64,000 nt of DNA, from contig DATMLM010000099.1 in the NCBI GenBank assembly GCA_035570055.1, positions 1 through 64,000 of the forward strand. The letters run 5' to 3'. The stretch is from DASRDS01 sp035570055 (lineage in GTDB: Bacteria; Gemmatimonadota; Gemmatimonadetes; Gemmatimonadales; Gemmatimonadaceae). Position 1 is the first letter of the stretch. Each line of letters begins with the position of its first letter. Positions 7,815-16,222 of the stretch are shown here, one piece after another. A program made the position numbers and the translations under genes. Below the pieces are notes generated by a model, which did no database searches, was not told the origin of the DNA, and saw only the letters and a program-made list of their open reading frames with translations.

Positions 7815-10800
7815 TTAGAATCCCAGATCGAGGGAGATGAAATAGCTGCGCGCCGGCGGGTAGGGGGTGACATCTTGGCCGCGCTGCACTTGTTGGTTGC
7901 CGACGAAGTTCACCTCGGGATCGAGCCCCGTGTACTTGGTCCACATGAGCAGGTTGCGACCGGTGAGCGAAATCGTGGCGTTGCGCAACAACCCGCGCGA
8001 CAGCCCGACGAGCTGTGACGGCAGTTGATAGCTCAACGTGAGCTCGCGCAGCTTGAGGTATCCGGCCGGTTCGGCGTACGGGGTGAGACCGTTGTTGGCC
8101 GCGATCGTGCGGCGCGCGCTCAAAGCCGTGTCGGCCAAAGTGCCGGGGCTCACGTCGAAGAGGTTGTCCGTGAAGTTGCCCGCCAAGCCGCCATAGCTCC
8201 ATTCGAGCAGACCCGAGGCGTGGAGCGGGCCCCATGAGAATTGGTTCGAGAAGTTCATCACGAAGTTCGGCTGCGCATCGCCGACCTGGATCGGCTGGCC
8301 ATCCGGGCCGTTGGAGTTGCCGACGATCTGCGTGACCGAGCGCCCCACCTGAACCCGGTACGTCCCGAGCGACCCACCACCGCCGTTGTTCAGGTTGAAC
8401 GCCGGCACCGGCAGCGAGTTCACCACGCTGTAGTTCCGGTAGAAGCTGGTCGTCGTGATCCACTGGAAGCCGTTCTTGAACTGGATCGGCGTCGCGGTGA
8501 GCTGGAGCTCGATGCCCTGGTTGGTGAACTCGCCGCCGTTGATCCATTGCTCGTTGGCGCCGAGTGACGGCGAGATCGCATCCTGCAGGAGCAGGTCGGT
8601 CAACCGCTTCTGATAGATCGTGGCGCTGAATTGGGCGCGGGAATTCAAGAACGTCGCATCAAACCCGAGTTCTTCCTCGACCTCCCGCTCGGGCCGCACC
8701 ACCGAATCGCCTTGGACGAGATTCCCATACGCACCGATCGCCCCACTCGATACGCCGATATTGAACGGCGTGTACTTCACGAGATAGTTCGGCTGTGTGC
8801 CGGACTGGCCGTACGCGGCCCGCACCTTGAGCTCGTTCAAAAATCCGACGAACTGCGGAATGCGGTACGAGCCGGAGAACCGCGTGTACGGGTAGAACTT
8901 GCTGATGTCTCCGTCGTTGCTGGTCCGCTCGGCCGTCACGCCGGCGGTCAACGCCAGACGCTCGCCGAGCGTGAGGATTTGCTCTTGAACGTACAGCGAC
9001 TGATCCTTCGCTTCGGTCGCGTTGTCTTGCAGCGTCTGCACGGCGCCGAGTTGCGGGTTGTTCGCGCCGGCGAGCAACGCTTGACCGGCGGTCAACGGAT
9101 TGTCCAGGCTCCGGATCTCGCGAACGAATCCGAATGACGTCGTCGCGTCCAGGAACGACAGCCCAGTGTAATGGTGGATCAGGTTGAGCGAGTAGTTGTA
9201 ATACGTCGTCCGGCCGAACTGATCCTGGGCGACGCCCGGAAGTCCCGAGGGAATTTGTTGCTCGACTTGCAGGTCCGGCGGAGCGTAAAACTTGTCGCTC
9301 TGTGTCGTCAGGTCCGCGCCGCCCTGGAATTCGAGCCGAACGCTTTGGATCGACGACCGATACGGCGTCCAGTCGACGTTGCCGCCGCCGATGAACCGGT
9401 TCACCTCTTCCGGCGTCTGAATCTCCCACGCGTCGGCGAACGGGTTCGCCGGCCCGTACGGATTCCTGGGCCAGGCGAGATTCGACTGGCGGTCGAGCAA
9501 CACGAACTGCGGCGTGTAGGAGAAGACGTCGTACGGGCTGATCCCGATATTGTCGTTGCCGGTCACCCCGCGCCGTGTCGTCGAGTTCGCGTACGTCAGG
9601 TTCGCCGTCACCGACAGATTGTCGGAGAGGTGCTGCGTCACGTTCGATCGAACGGTCTGCTTGTTGTAGCCGGTGTTCAGCTGAATGCCGTTGTCGTATT
9701 TCGTCAGCCCAGACAGGAAGTACTGCGTCTTCCCTGACGTACCGCTGACGCTCAGATCCGTCTCGTAGGACGCCTGCGGGTTGCCGAAGAGCTGGTCTTG
9801 ATAGTCCTGCGGTCCGGCGTAGTACTTCCTGACCGTATCCGGCGACTGCCCGTAGGTGTTGGCCCAATTCAGCGCCGACTGGAGCGTCGGGAACTGGGTG
9901 AGATCGTACGTGTTGGCGAGCTCGAAGTGACCGAGCTTCTGGGAGAAATTCCACTGCGGCTTGCCCGGCGCGCCTTTCTTCGTCGTGATCACCACGACGC
10001 CGGATGAGGCCTTCGAGCCGTAGATGGCCGAGGCGCTCGCGCCCTTGAGGATCTCGATACTCTCGATATCGTCCGGATTCAGATCAGCGATCCGGTTCGG
10101 GCTGTTGTCCTGGCTGTTGCTGCCGACGCCGCCGTTCGCCTGGCTGATCGTATTGAGTCCGCTGTTCAGCGTCTCGTTGTTCACCATGACGCCGTCGACG
10201 ACGTAGAGCGGATTCGAGTTCGCGTAGATCGACGTGACGCCGCGCACCTGGATCTGCATGCCGCCGCCCGGCGCGCCGCCGTTGTTCTGTTGGATGACCG
10301 CGCCCGGGACCTTGCCTTGGATGGCATTCTCGACCGTCGGCGCTGGCACTCTCGACACCTCATCGGCCGAGATGACGGCCACGTCGTTGGCCGAGTTCGC
10401 CGACGAGATCGTCGTCGCCACGCCCGTGACCACCTCGGCCTCGAGCTTGAGCACGTCCTTCGTCATCGTGATCGTGATATCGGTCTGATCGCTCGCCAGC
10501 GAGTCCACGGTCTGGCGATAGCCGATGCGGCGCACGGTGACGCTCTTGGCGTTGTCCGGCAGTCGCAGCGCGAATGCGCCGCTGTCATTCGTCAGTGTAC
10601 CGACGTTCGTTCCGGTGACGACCACTTGGGCGTTGACGACCGGCTCGCGCGAGTCGGCATCGAGCACCCGACCCGTGAGCCGGCGCGGCGGTGGGGGTTG
10701 AGCAGGACGACGAATCAGCGCGATCTGGTCGCCGGGCAAGACCTCGACATCGACTTGGGTCTCTTGCAGCACTTCGGTGAGGGCGGCGACCACCGAGATG

Positions 10801-11066
10801 CCATCAGCCTCGAGCGACACGCGCGCCTGGTCGGGCAGCTCGTTTGGGCTGTACGCGATGTGCAGGCCAGCTTGGCTGCCGATCGCGTCGAGGACTTCGG
10901 AGATCGCGACATCCTGTAGATGGATGCTGACCCGTCGTCGCATCACGGCGACGTTGCGCGCGTCGACGCGTCGGCCGTCGGAGCGCATGAAGACGAGCAA
11001 TGAGGGTTGGGCGTGAGCCAGATGTGGCAAAGCGGACAGAGCCAGAACGAACGAGAGTCGACGCAT
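7815..11066 (-). CDS. SusC/RagA-type TonB-dependent outer-membrane transporter with STN domain
   Basis: The 1083-residue protein has, in order: signal peptide, an STN (secretin/TonB short N-terminal) domain at about 45-120, a carboxypeptidase-regulatory-like beta-sandwich at about 128-215 (GRVLDADSREPVVNAQVVV), a plug (about 230-350, IQVRGVTSIYANSNPLYVVDG and IESIEILKGASASAIYGSKA), and a C-terminal barrel ending in an aromatic residue (SLDLGF). The STN domain marks transporters that signal to FecR proteins, and a FecR gene lies directly upstream, overlapping by one base (TAATG). The start has a strong Shine-Dalgarno, AAGGAG. It imports large substrates using TonB energy. Confidence 0.94.
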   Translation of the reverse strand: MRRLSFVLALSALPHLAHAQPSLLVFMRSDGRRVDARNVAVMRRRVSIHLQDVAISEVLDAIGSQAGLHIAYSPNELPDQARVSLEADGISVVAALTEVLQETQVDVEVLPGDQIALIRRPAQPPPPRRLTGRVLDADSREPVVNAQVVVTGTNVGTLTNDSGAFALRLPDNAKSVTVRRIGYRQTVDSLASDQTDITITMTKDVLKLEAEVVTGVATTISSANSANDVAVISADEVSRVPAPTVENAIQGKVPGAVIQQNNGGAPGGGMQIQVRGVTSIYANSNPLYVVDGVMVNNETLNSGLNTISQANGGVGSNSQDNSPNRIADLNPDDIESIEILKGASASAIYGSKASSGVVVITTKKGAPGKPQWNFSQKLGHFELANTYDLTQFPTLQSALNWANTYGQSPDTVRKYYAGPQDYQDQLFGNPQASYETDLSVSGTSGKTQYFLSGLTKYDNGIQLNTGYNKQTVRSNVTQHLSDNLSVTANLTYANSTTRRGVTGNDNIGISPYDVFSYTPQFVLLDRQSNLAWPRNPYGPANPFADAWEIQTPEEVNRFIGGGNVDWTPYRSSIQSVRLEFQGGADLTTQSDKFYAPPDLQVEQQIPSGLPGVAQDQFGRTTYYNYSLNLIHHYTGLSFLDATTSFGFVREIRSLDNPLTAGQALLAGANNPQLGAVQTLQDNATEAKDQSLYVQEQILTLGERLALTAGVTAERTSNDGDISKFYPYTRFSGSYRIPQFVGFLNELKVRAAYGQSGTQPNYLVKYTPFNIGVSSGAIGAYGNLVQGDSVVRPEREVEEELGFDATFLNSRAQFSATIYQKRLTDLLLQDAISPSLGANEQWINGGEFTNQGIELQLTATPIQFKNGFQWITTTSFYRNYSVVNSLPVPAFNLNNGGGGSLGTYRVQVGRSVTQIVGNSNGPDGQPIQVGDAQPNFVMNFSNQFSWGPLHASGLLEWSYGGLAGNFTDNLFDVSPGTLADTALSARRTIAANNGLTPYAEPAGYLKLRELTLSYQLPSQLVGLSRGLLRNATISLTGRNLLMWTKYTGLDPEVNFVGNQQVQRGQDVTPYPPARSYFISLDLGF

Positions 11067-12034
11067 TAGTGCTCCTTGGAACGTCTGACGAGGATCACCG
11101 TGCGGCCGCTCCAGCGGACGCGGGCGCCCAAGGTGACCGCGACAATGTGCAGGACCTCATCGACCGGCTCGTCGCGGAACGAGGCCGTGAGGGGGACCGC
11201 GGCGAGCGTGGAGTCGCCGAGTCGGAGGTCTACGTCGTACCAGCGCGCGAGCGCGCGGACGGCTTCGCGCGCCGGCGTGTTGTGCAGCTCGAGCCGACCG
11301 GTGGTCCACGCGCCGATGTTTTCGACGCCACGATCGACGGCGGCCTCACCAGATGGCGTGACCGTGGCCGCGTCGCCTCCGGCGAGCGCGATCGCCGGCG
11401 TGTTCGCTGCCAGGACCGCGGTGACGGCGACCTGACCTTCGTCGACGGCAACGCGGACCGTGCTGTCTTCGGGATACGCGCGGACGTCGAACCGCGTACC
11501 CTTGTCCGTCGCCACCACTCGGCCCGCGTGGACCACAAACGGGGTGCGCGGATCATGGACGACCGTAAAGAATGCCTCGCCATCGAGCGTCGCCGACCGG
11601 CCGTCCACCGTCAGTCGGCTCGCCGGGGCCAGCACGACTTGCGTGCCATCATCGAGGCGGAGCGTGGCACGCTGGCCTCGCGCCGTCAGAAATACACGTG
11701 GCGCTTCGCGCCTCCGCGACCGCGTGCCTATTGCCAGGCCGAGACTGATCGCGACGACCAATCCGGCGGCGATCGCCGCCAAAGGCCATCGGTCGCTGAC
11801 CCGCCAGCCCGTCCTTCTATTGAAACGCTTTCGCGCGCGAGTGAGACTGGCTGCGGCGTCGAAGTGTGAGGCAGCGCCGAGGTGGCGGGTAGCGGCGGCG
11901 ATGCGCGCGATCTGATCGAACAACCGCCGGCGGTCGGGATCGGAGCCGATCCATTGCTCGACGGCCGCGCGATCGGCGTCTGACCCCTTGCCGACGGCGA
12001 CGCGCTCCAACAGGACCCAGTCCGGCTCGCTCAC
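11066..12034 (-). CDS. FecR-family anti-sigma/signal transducer
   Basis: The 322-residue protein has a short cytoplasmic anti-sigma region (about 1-50), one transmembrane helix (about 85-107), a FecR periplasmic domain (about 120-220, RGQRATLRLDDGTQVVLAPASRL is its start) and a C-terminal STN-like domain (about 245-320, LHNTPAREAVRALARWYDV). It passes the signal from the STN domain of the SusC transporter to the sigma factor encoded 31 bp upstream. It starts at GTG and overlaps the SusC start by one base, so stoichiometric coupling is likely. Confidence 0.9.
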   Translation of the reverse strand: MSEPDWVLLERVAVGKGSDADRAAVEQWIGSDPDRRRLFDQIARIAAATRHLGAASHFDAAASLTRARKRFNRRTGWRVSDRWPLAAIAAGLVVAISLGLAIGTRSRRREAPRVFLTARGQRATLRLDDGTQVVLAPASRLTVDGRSATLDGEAFFTVVHDPRTPFVVHAGRVVATDKGTRFDVRAYPEDSTVRVAVDEGQVAVTAVLAANTPAIALAGGDAATVTPSGEAAVDRGVENIGAWTTGRLELHNTPAREAVRALARWYDVDLRLGDSTLAAVPLTASFRDEPVDEVLHIVAVTLGARVRWSGRTVILVRRSKEH

Positions 12035-12065
12035 GACTCAACAACAATCGGCGGCGGCGAACCCC

Positions 12066-12671
12066 CTACATGTCAAATGCGATAAGCGCGGATCTCAGTG
12101 CCTTGAGCCCTCGCGTCAGCAATGCCTCGACGCCTTTCTGCGTGATGCTCATGGCTTCGGCGATCTCGGGATACGTCAGGCCATATCGCCACCGCAGGAC
12201 ACAGGCTTGGCGACACCGTGGCGCCAAGTCGGCGAGTGCCCGGGCCAGCGCGGAGTCGAAGTCGGCGGCTTCGGCGTCGTGCTCGGGCGTCGGGCCGTTG
12301 TCTTCCGCCGGAGACAATTCGGCGGCTCGCGCCTCGACGCGTTGTCGTTTGAGATGGTTGAGCGCGCGATTTCTGGCCGCGCCAAACAGATAGCGCCGGA
12401 CGCCGCCGTTCGTCGGACGCCAGGTGGCGCGGCGCTCCCAGATCCGACATAACAGATCTTGGACGATATCCTCACCCTGCGCTGCGTTGCCGACGATTGT
12501 CGCGACGAACGCGCAGAGGGGGGCATAAAACGCGAGGTACAGCGCCTCGAATGCCCGACTGTCACCCTGACGGATTCGCGTGACCCATGCATCCGTCGCG
12601 GGCTCCGCGAAATCCGTAGCGACCGGCGGAGGCGGTCGGTCGAGCAACCCCGGGTACATCACGAGCGACAT
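12066..12671 (-). CDS. ECF sigma factor of the surface-signalling locus
   Basis: The 201-residue sigma-70 family protein shows region 2 (FEALYLAFYAPLCAFVATIV, EDIVQDLLCRIWERR) and region 4 (CRQACVLRWRYGLTYPEIAEAMSITQKGVEALLTRGL). It belongs to the FecI-like group that works with FecR proteins. ATG 12671 fits the family length; a second ATG at 12659 is possible. The longer open frame upstream is antisense to the histidine kinase. It is the first gene of the run FecR, SusC, SusD, S8 peptidase and barrel, and probably drives that operon. Confidence 0.9.
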   Translation of the reverse strand: MSLVMYPGLLDRPPPPVATDFAEPATDAWVTRIRQGDSRAFEALYLAFYAPLCAFVATIVGNAAQGEDIVQDLLCRIWERRATWRPTNGGVRRYLFGAARNRALNHLKRQRVEARAAELSPAEDNGPTPEHDAEAADFDSALARALADLAPRCRQACVLRWRYGLTYPEIAEAMSITQKGVEALLTRGLKALRSALIAFDM

Positions 12672-12694
12672 GATTGTCGGGGTCGTGTGTTTTA

Positions 12695-14224
12695 TCAAGC
12701 AGGCAGTTTCGATCGCGGCAGCGCTAGGGTGAAGACGGACCCGGTGCCGACTTCGCTCACCGCCGTGAGCTCGCCGCCCATGGTTCGCGCGAGCTCGCGG
12801 CTGATGGCCAAGCCGAGCCCCGTGCCTTGCCCAACCGTGGTGCGATCGCTGCCGAGCTGAACGAAGGGCTCGAAGACCGCTTCCAGTCGCTCCAGTGGAA
12901 TCCCGACGCCTGTATCGGAAACCGTTATCGAGACCGTCTGCGCCTCGGCGTGCCAGCCGAGCGTGACGCGACCACCGCGCGCCGTAAACTTGGTGGCGTT
13001 GCTCAGGAGATTGAGCAAGATCTGCTGCACCTTGTCCCGATCGGCGTGCACCGCCATCGCGTCGCCGCCGAGCGGGGGCAGCTCGAGGGTCAGCGCTTTG
13101 CCGAGCATCTGCGGGAGCACGAGCGCGCGAACGTCGTCGAGCACGCCTTGGACATCGAAGTCGCTGATCGCCAGCGGCACGCGACCCGCCTGGACCTTGG
13201 CGAAGTCCAACACGGCGTTGATCAGGCCGAGGAGCAGCTCTTGCGCGCGCTTGATCCGACGGAGCGCCTCGGTTTGTCTCGGCTCGAGCGGACCATAGAT
13301 GCCGTCGGCGATGAGTTGCGTGAAACCGCCGATCGCGTTGAGCGGGGTCCGCAGCTCGTGGCTCATCGTCGCCAGAAACTCGCTCTTCGCGCGGTTGGCC
13401 GACTCGGCCTGCGCCCGCGCCCGCTCGGCGTCCGCCCGCGCCCATTCGAGCGCCGCTTGGGCGGCTTTCCGATCGGTGATATCGCGCAATACGACGACCG
13501 AGCCGAGCGCCGCCATCGGCGCCGTCGTGCCCTCGGCCCGGTCCGCCCGAATGCGAGCGAGGCGAACGTCCACGGACACGCGTCGCCCTCCGGGTCCGCG
13601 CAGCACCATGTCCGCTTGCGACACGACCGAGTGTCCGCCCAGGACCTGTTTCAGTCGCTCGTCGAGCGGCAAGCCGTCACTATCTGGAATGACGTCGGCG
13701 ACATCACCGAGCAGATGACCAACCGCGCTCGCCGAGGTCCAGCCGGTGAGCTCTTCGGCCGCGCGATTGAGGAACGTGATCGAACCCCGCGCATCCGTCG
13801 TGATCACCGCGTCGCTGATGCTGCGCAGCGCCGTCGAGGCCCATGTCTGGCTCGCTTTGAGCGCGCGCTCCGCGCGATGCAGTCGCACGGCGCTGCCAAT
13901 GGTCGCGTCGAGACGATCGTCGCTCGGTCCCGTGAGTATGACGACGGGGACATCGAGCCCGAGCCGGCGCAGCTCCCGGAGCATCTCCAAGCCGCCCTGC
14001 CCCGAGAGCTCCTGGTCGAGCAACACGCAGTCGAACGCGCGCGAGCGGAGCCTCGCGACGGCTCCGTCCGTGCTCGGCATTTGCTCCACGTCACCCGTGA
14101 GCGTCATGTCGCTGAGCGCTCGCTGACTGATGAGGAGAATCGACAGCGCGCGCTCACCCGGCGTCGACTGCGTCTCGCCAACCCACACATGTCCACGCCC
14201 AGTCGTCGTCACATCACGAGCCAT
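12695..14224 (-). CDS. Sensor histidine kinase with degenerate receiver and PAS domain
   Basis: The protein (509 residues from ATG 14224; an ATG at 14242 would add six) has an N-terminal receiver-like segment, a PAS domain, a HisKA dimerisation domain with SEFLATMSHELRTPL (phosphorylated His) and a complete HATPase (NLLSNATKF, DTGVGIP, GTGLGLAI). The receiver keeps the phosphoacceptor Asp (FDCVLLDQE) and the Thr of VVILTG, but the sequence then jumps to SAVRLHRAERALK. The beta-5 strand with the essential Lys and helix 5 are missing. It is soluble and divergent from the PAS-GAF gene. The receiver probably cannot be switched normally. Confidence 0.86.
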   Translation of the reverse strand: MARDVTTTGRGHVWVGETQSTPGERALSILLISQRALSDMTLTGDVEQMPSTDGAVARLRSRAFDCVLLDQELSGQGGLEMLRELRRLGLDVPVVILTGPSDDRLDATIGSAVRLHRAERALKASQTWASTALRSISDAVITTDARGSITFLNRAAEELTGWTSASAVGHLLGDVADVIPDSDGLPLDERLKQVLGGHSVVSQADMVLRGPGGRRVSVDVRLARIRADRAEGTTAPMAALGSVVVLRDITDRKAAQAALEWARADAERARAQAESANRAKSEFLATMSHELRTPLNAIGGFTQLIADGIYGPLEPRQTEALRRIKRAQELLLGLINAVLDFAKVQAGRVPLAISDFDVQGVLDDVRALVLPQMLGKALTLELPPLGGDAMAVHADRDKVQQILLNLLSNATKFTARGGRVTLGWHAEAQTVSITVSDTGVGIPLERLEAVFEPFVQLGSDRTTVGQGTGLGLAISRELARTMGGELTAVSEVGTGSVFTLALPRSKLPA

Positions 14225-14304
14225 ACGAGCACAGCTATGCAAGAGCCGAACCCCAAGGCGCCCAAAGGGGTGGCCCGGAGCGTCCTAAACTGTAGACTTT
14301 CGTC

Positions 14305-15513
14305 GTGATACAAATGCGTCAAATTGTCGGTCCGGCGGTGCTCGTCATCGCGGGCGGCGTTGTCGCCTTCGCGTCGCAGTCAATGTCGGCACGCATCCTC
14401 ACCGCGTGCCTTTTGACAGCCGGTGCCGCACTCTCCGCCTACGTTGCGGTCACATTGACCCGCGAGCTCGAGCGCCGGGCGGCCGAGCAGGAAGCAACGC
14501 ACGCGCAAATGCGCGAGTCGTCGGCGACGGCGGAGCGCTCACGCGTCGCGCTCACGGCCGAACGGCGATTCTTGCGGCAGGTGATCGACATCAATCCGAA
14601 CTTCGTGTTCGCGAAGGACCGCCAGGGCCGTTTCACGCTCGTCAATCAGGCCATCGCGGACGTCTATGGAACATCGATCGATCAGCTCCTCGGCAAATCC
14701 GACGCCGAATTCAACAGCAACGAGGACGAGGTCGAATTTTTCCGTCGCATTGACCGACAGGTGATCGAGTCCGGTCGGCCACTCCTCATCCCCGAGGAGC
14801 GTATTACGGACGCATCGGGTTCGGTGCGGTGGCTCCAGACTGTGAAATGCCCGATCATCGGCGATAGTGGCCGGGCCGAGCAGGTGCTCGGCGTTTCCAC
14901 TGATATCACCGACCGGAAGCGCATCGAAGTCCAACTGCGCGCCGAGGGCGTGCGCGTCCGGGCGATGCAGCGCGTGACCGCGGGGCTCGCGGCCGCGGCG
15001 TCACCGGCGGAGGTCGCGCACATTGTCGCATCCGAAGGCGCGAGCGTCGTAGGGGCCCAAGCCGGGGCGGTTGGCATCATGGCGGCCGACGGGCATTCGT
15101 TCGAGCTACTCGCCATGACTGGCGTGAGCGAGGCCACGTTCCGCGAGTGGCGCGTCTTTCCGAATACGCCCGGGTTGCCGTATCCGGACGTCGTCACGAC
15201 CGGTGAGCCGATCTTCATCACGAATCGAGCGGACTACGAGGCGAGATTTCCGGCGTTGGCCGCGACGTTGTCGGCGCACCCGACGCTCTCGGCGTTCGCG
15301 GTGTTGCCGCTGACGATCGAAGGGCACGTGATGGGTGGGCTCTCGTTCGATTTCACTGCCCCGCGTGAGTTCGACGAGAACGACCGCGCGCTGCTGACGA
15401 CGCTCGCGCGGCAGTGCGCGCAGGCCATCGAGCGGGCCCGGCTCTATGACGAGGCCAAACGGGCGCATCGGGACTTGCTTGGGCTCATGACGCTGCTCGT
15501 GCACTTTGCGTGA
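14305..15513 (+). CDS. Membrane PAS-GAF sensory protein without an output domain
   Basis: The 402-residue protein has two N-terminal membrane helices (about 8-25 and 31-49), a short coiled coil, a PAS domain with PAC motif (about 90-215, NPNFVFAKDRQGRFTLVNQAI, ITDASGSVRWLQ) and a GAF domain (about 225-390). It stops 17 residues after the GAF signature ERARLYDEAKR, where related proteins continue into a kinase, GGDEF or PP2C domain. None of the downstream frames continues such a domain. It is transcribed away from the sensor kinase at 14224, so it may act as its sensing partner. GTG 14305 is used as start. Confidence 0.78.
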   Translation: MIQMRQIVGPAVLVIAGGVVAFASQSMSARILTACLLTAGAALSAYVAVTLTRELERRAAEQEATHAQMRESSATAERSRVALTAERRFLRQVIDINPNFVFAKDRQGRFTLVNQAIADVYGTSIDQLLGKSDAEFNSNEDEVEFFRRIDRQVIESGRPLLIPEERITDASGSVRWLQTVKCPIIGDSGRAEQVLGVSTDITDRKRIEVQLRAEGVRVRAMQRVTAGLAAAASPAEVAHIVASEGASVVGAQAGAVGIMAADGHSFELLAMTGVSEATFREWRVFPNTPGLPYPDVVTTGEPIFITNRADYEARFPALAATLSAHPTLSAFAVLPLTIEGHVMGGLSFDFTAPREFDENDRALLTTLARQCAQAIERARLYDEAKRAHRDLLGLMTLLVHFA

Positions 15514-15655
15514 AGTTCTGGCGTTTTGCCTGTAGGGACAATACGACACAAACGCCTGGCTGCGTTGCGGCGTAAGGAGTTACCGAGCTCGACCAATGGG
15601 CGTGCCGATTGCCACATCCTGTGCCAACTCCTGGGCCCTAGATGAGGAATCGCTA

Positions 15656-16222
15656 ATGCAGCAGCGCAAACTCCCGTACCTCACAGCTCTCATTCTCGTC
15701 AGCGCTGCCCTTTGGGCGTGCGGCGGCGATAGTCCTACACAACCTCTTGCCCCGACGTCGGCGGCGCCGACGCAGAGCAAGAATGTCGTCGGCGATCTCC
15801 TCGGCGACCTCGGGCTCGGCGGCCAGCCGAATCTCTTCGTCTGCCAAGGCAACGGTGGCCCGTATACGGGCTCCGGCACGGTCGGGATCTGGGGTGGCCA
15901 GATCCAGATCGGCCCGCACTCGCTGAGCGTCCCGCCGTTCGCGGTCTTCAAGCCGGTCACGATCACGGCCCAGACGGTCCCGGGTGATACGATCGGTGTC
16001 GTGTTCGGCCCCCAAGGCCAGCAGTTCCTCCTGCCGCCGACGCTGTCGCTGGATTACTCGCACTGTCAGAACAAGCCGAACGGGCCGCTGACGATCGACC
16101 TGCTCGACAACCTGCTGCAGACCATTCTGGATCTGCTCCCGTCGCTCGACAACGGGAACGGCAAGGTGACGGCGCCGATCTGGCACTTCTCGGTGTATGC
16201 GGCGGCGGAGGGTCGACGCTAA
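15656..16222 (+). CDS. Hypothetical lipoprotein
   Basis: The 188-residue protein starts at ATG 15656, preceded by GAGGA, and has a lipoprotein signal (LILVSAALWAC). The mature part is a beta-rich domain of Gly/Pro-rich strands (SGTVGIWGGQIQIGPHSLSVPP), ending in WHFSVYAAAEGRR. The pattern of a value, its reference surface, and a Phe-Ser-Val-Tyr end resembles small ZU5-like secreted domains, but I do not recognise a defined family. The open frame extends to 15596 in the same frame, without a ribosome site. Its TAA stop overlaps the apparent ATC start of the next gene. Confidence 0.62.
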   Translation: MQQRKLPYLTALILVSAALWACGGDSPTQPLAPTSAAPTQSKNVVGDLLGDLGLGGQPNLFVCQGNGGPYTGSGTVGIWGGQIQIGPHSLSVPPFAVFKPVTITAQTVPGDTIGVVFGPQGQQFLLPPTLSLDYSHCQNKPNGPLTIDLLDNLLQTILDLLPSLDNGNGKVTAPIWHFSVYAAAEGRR

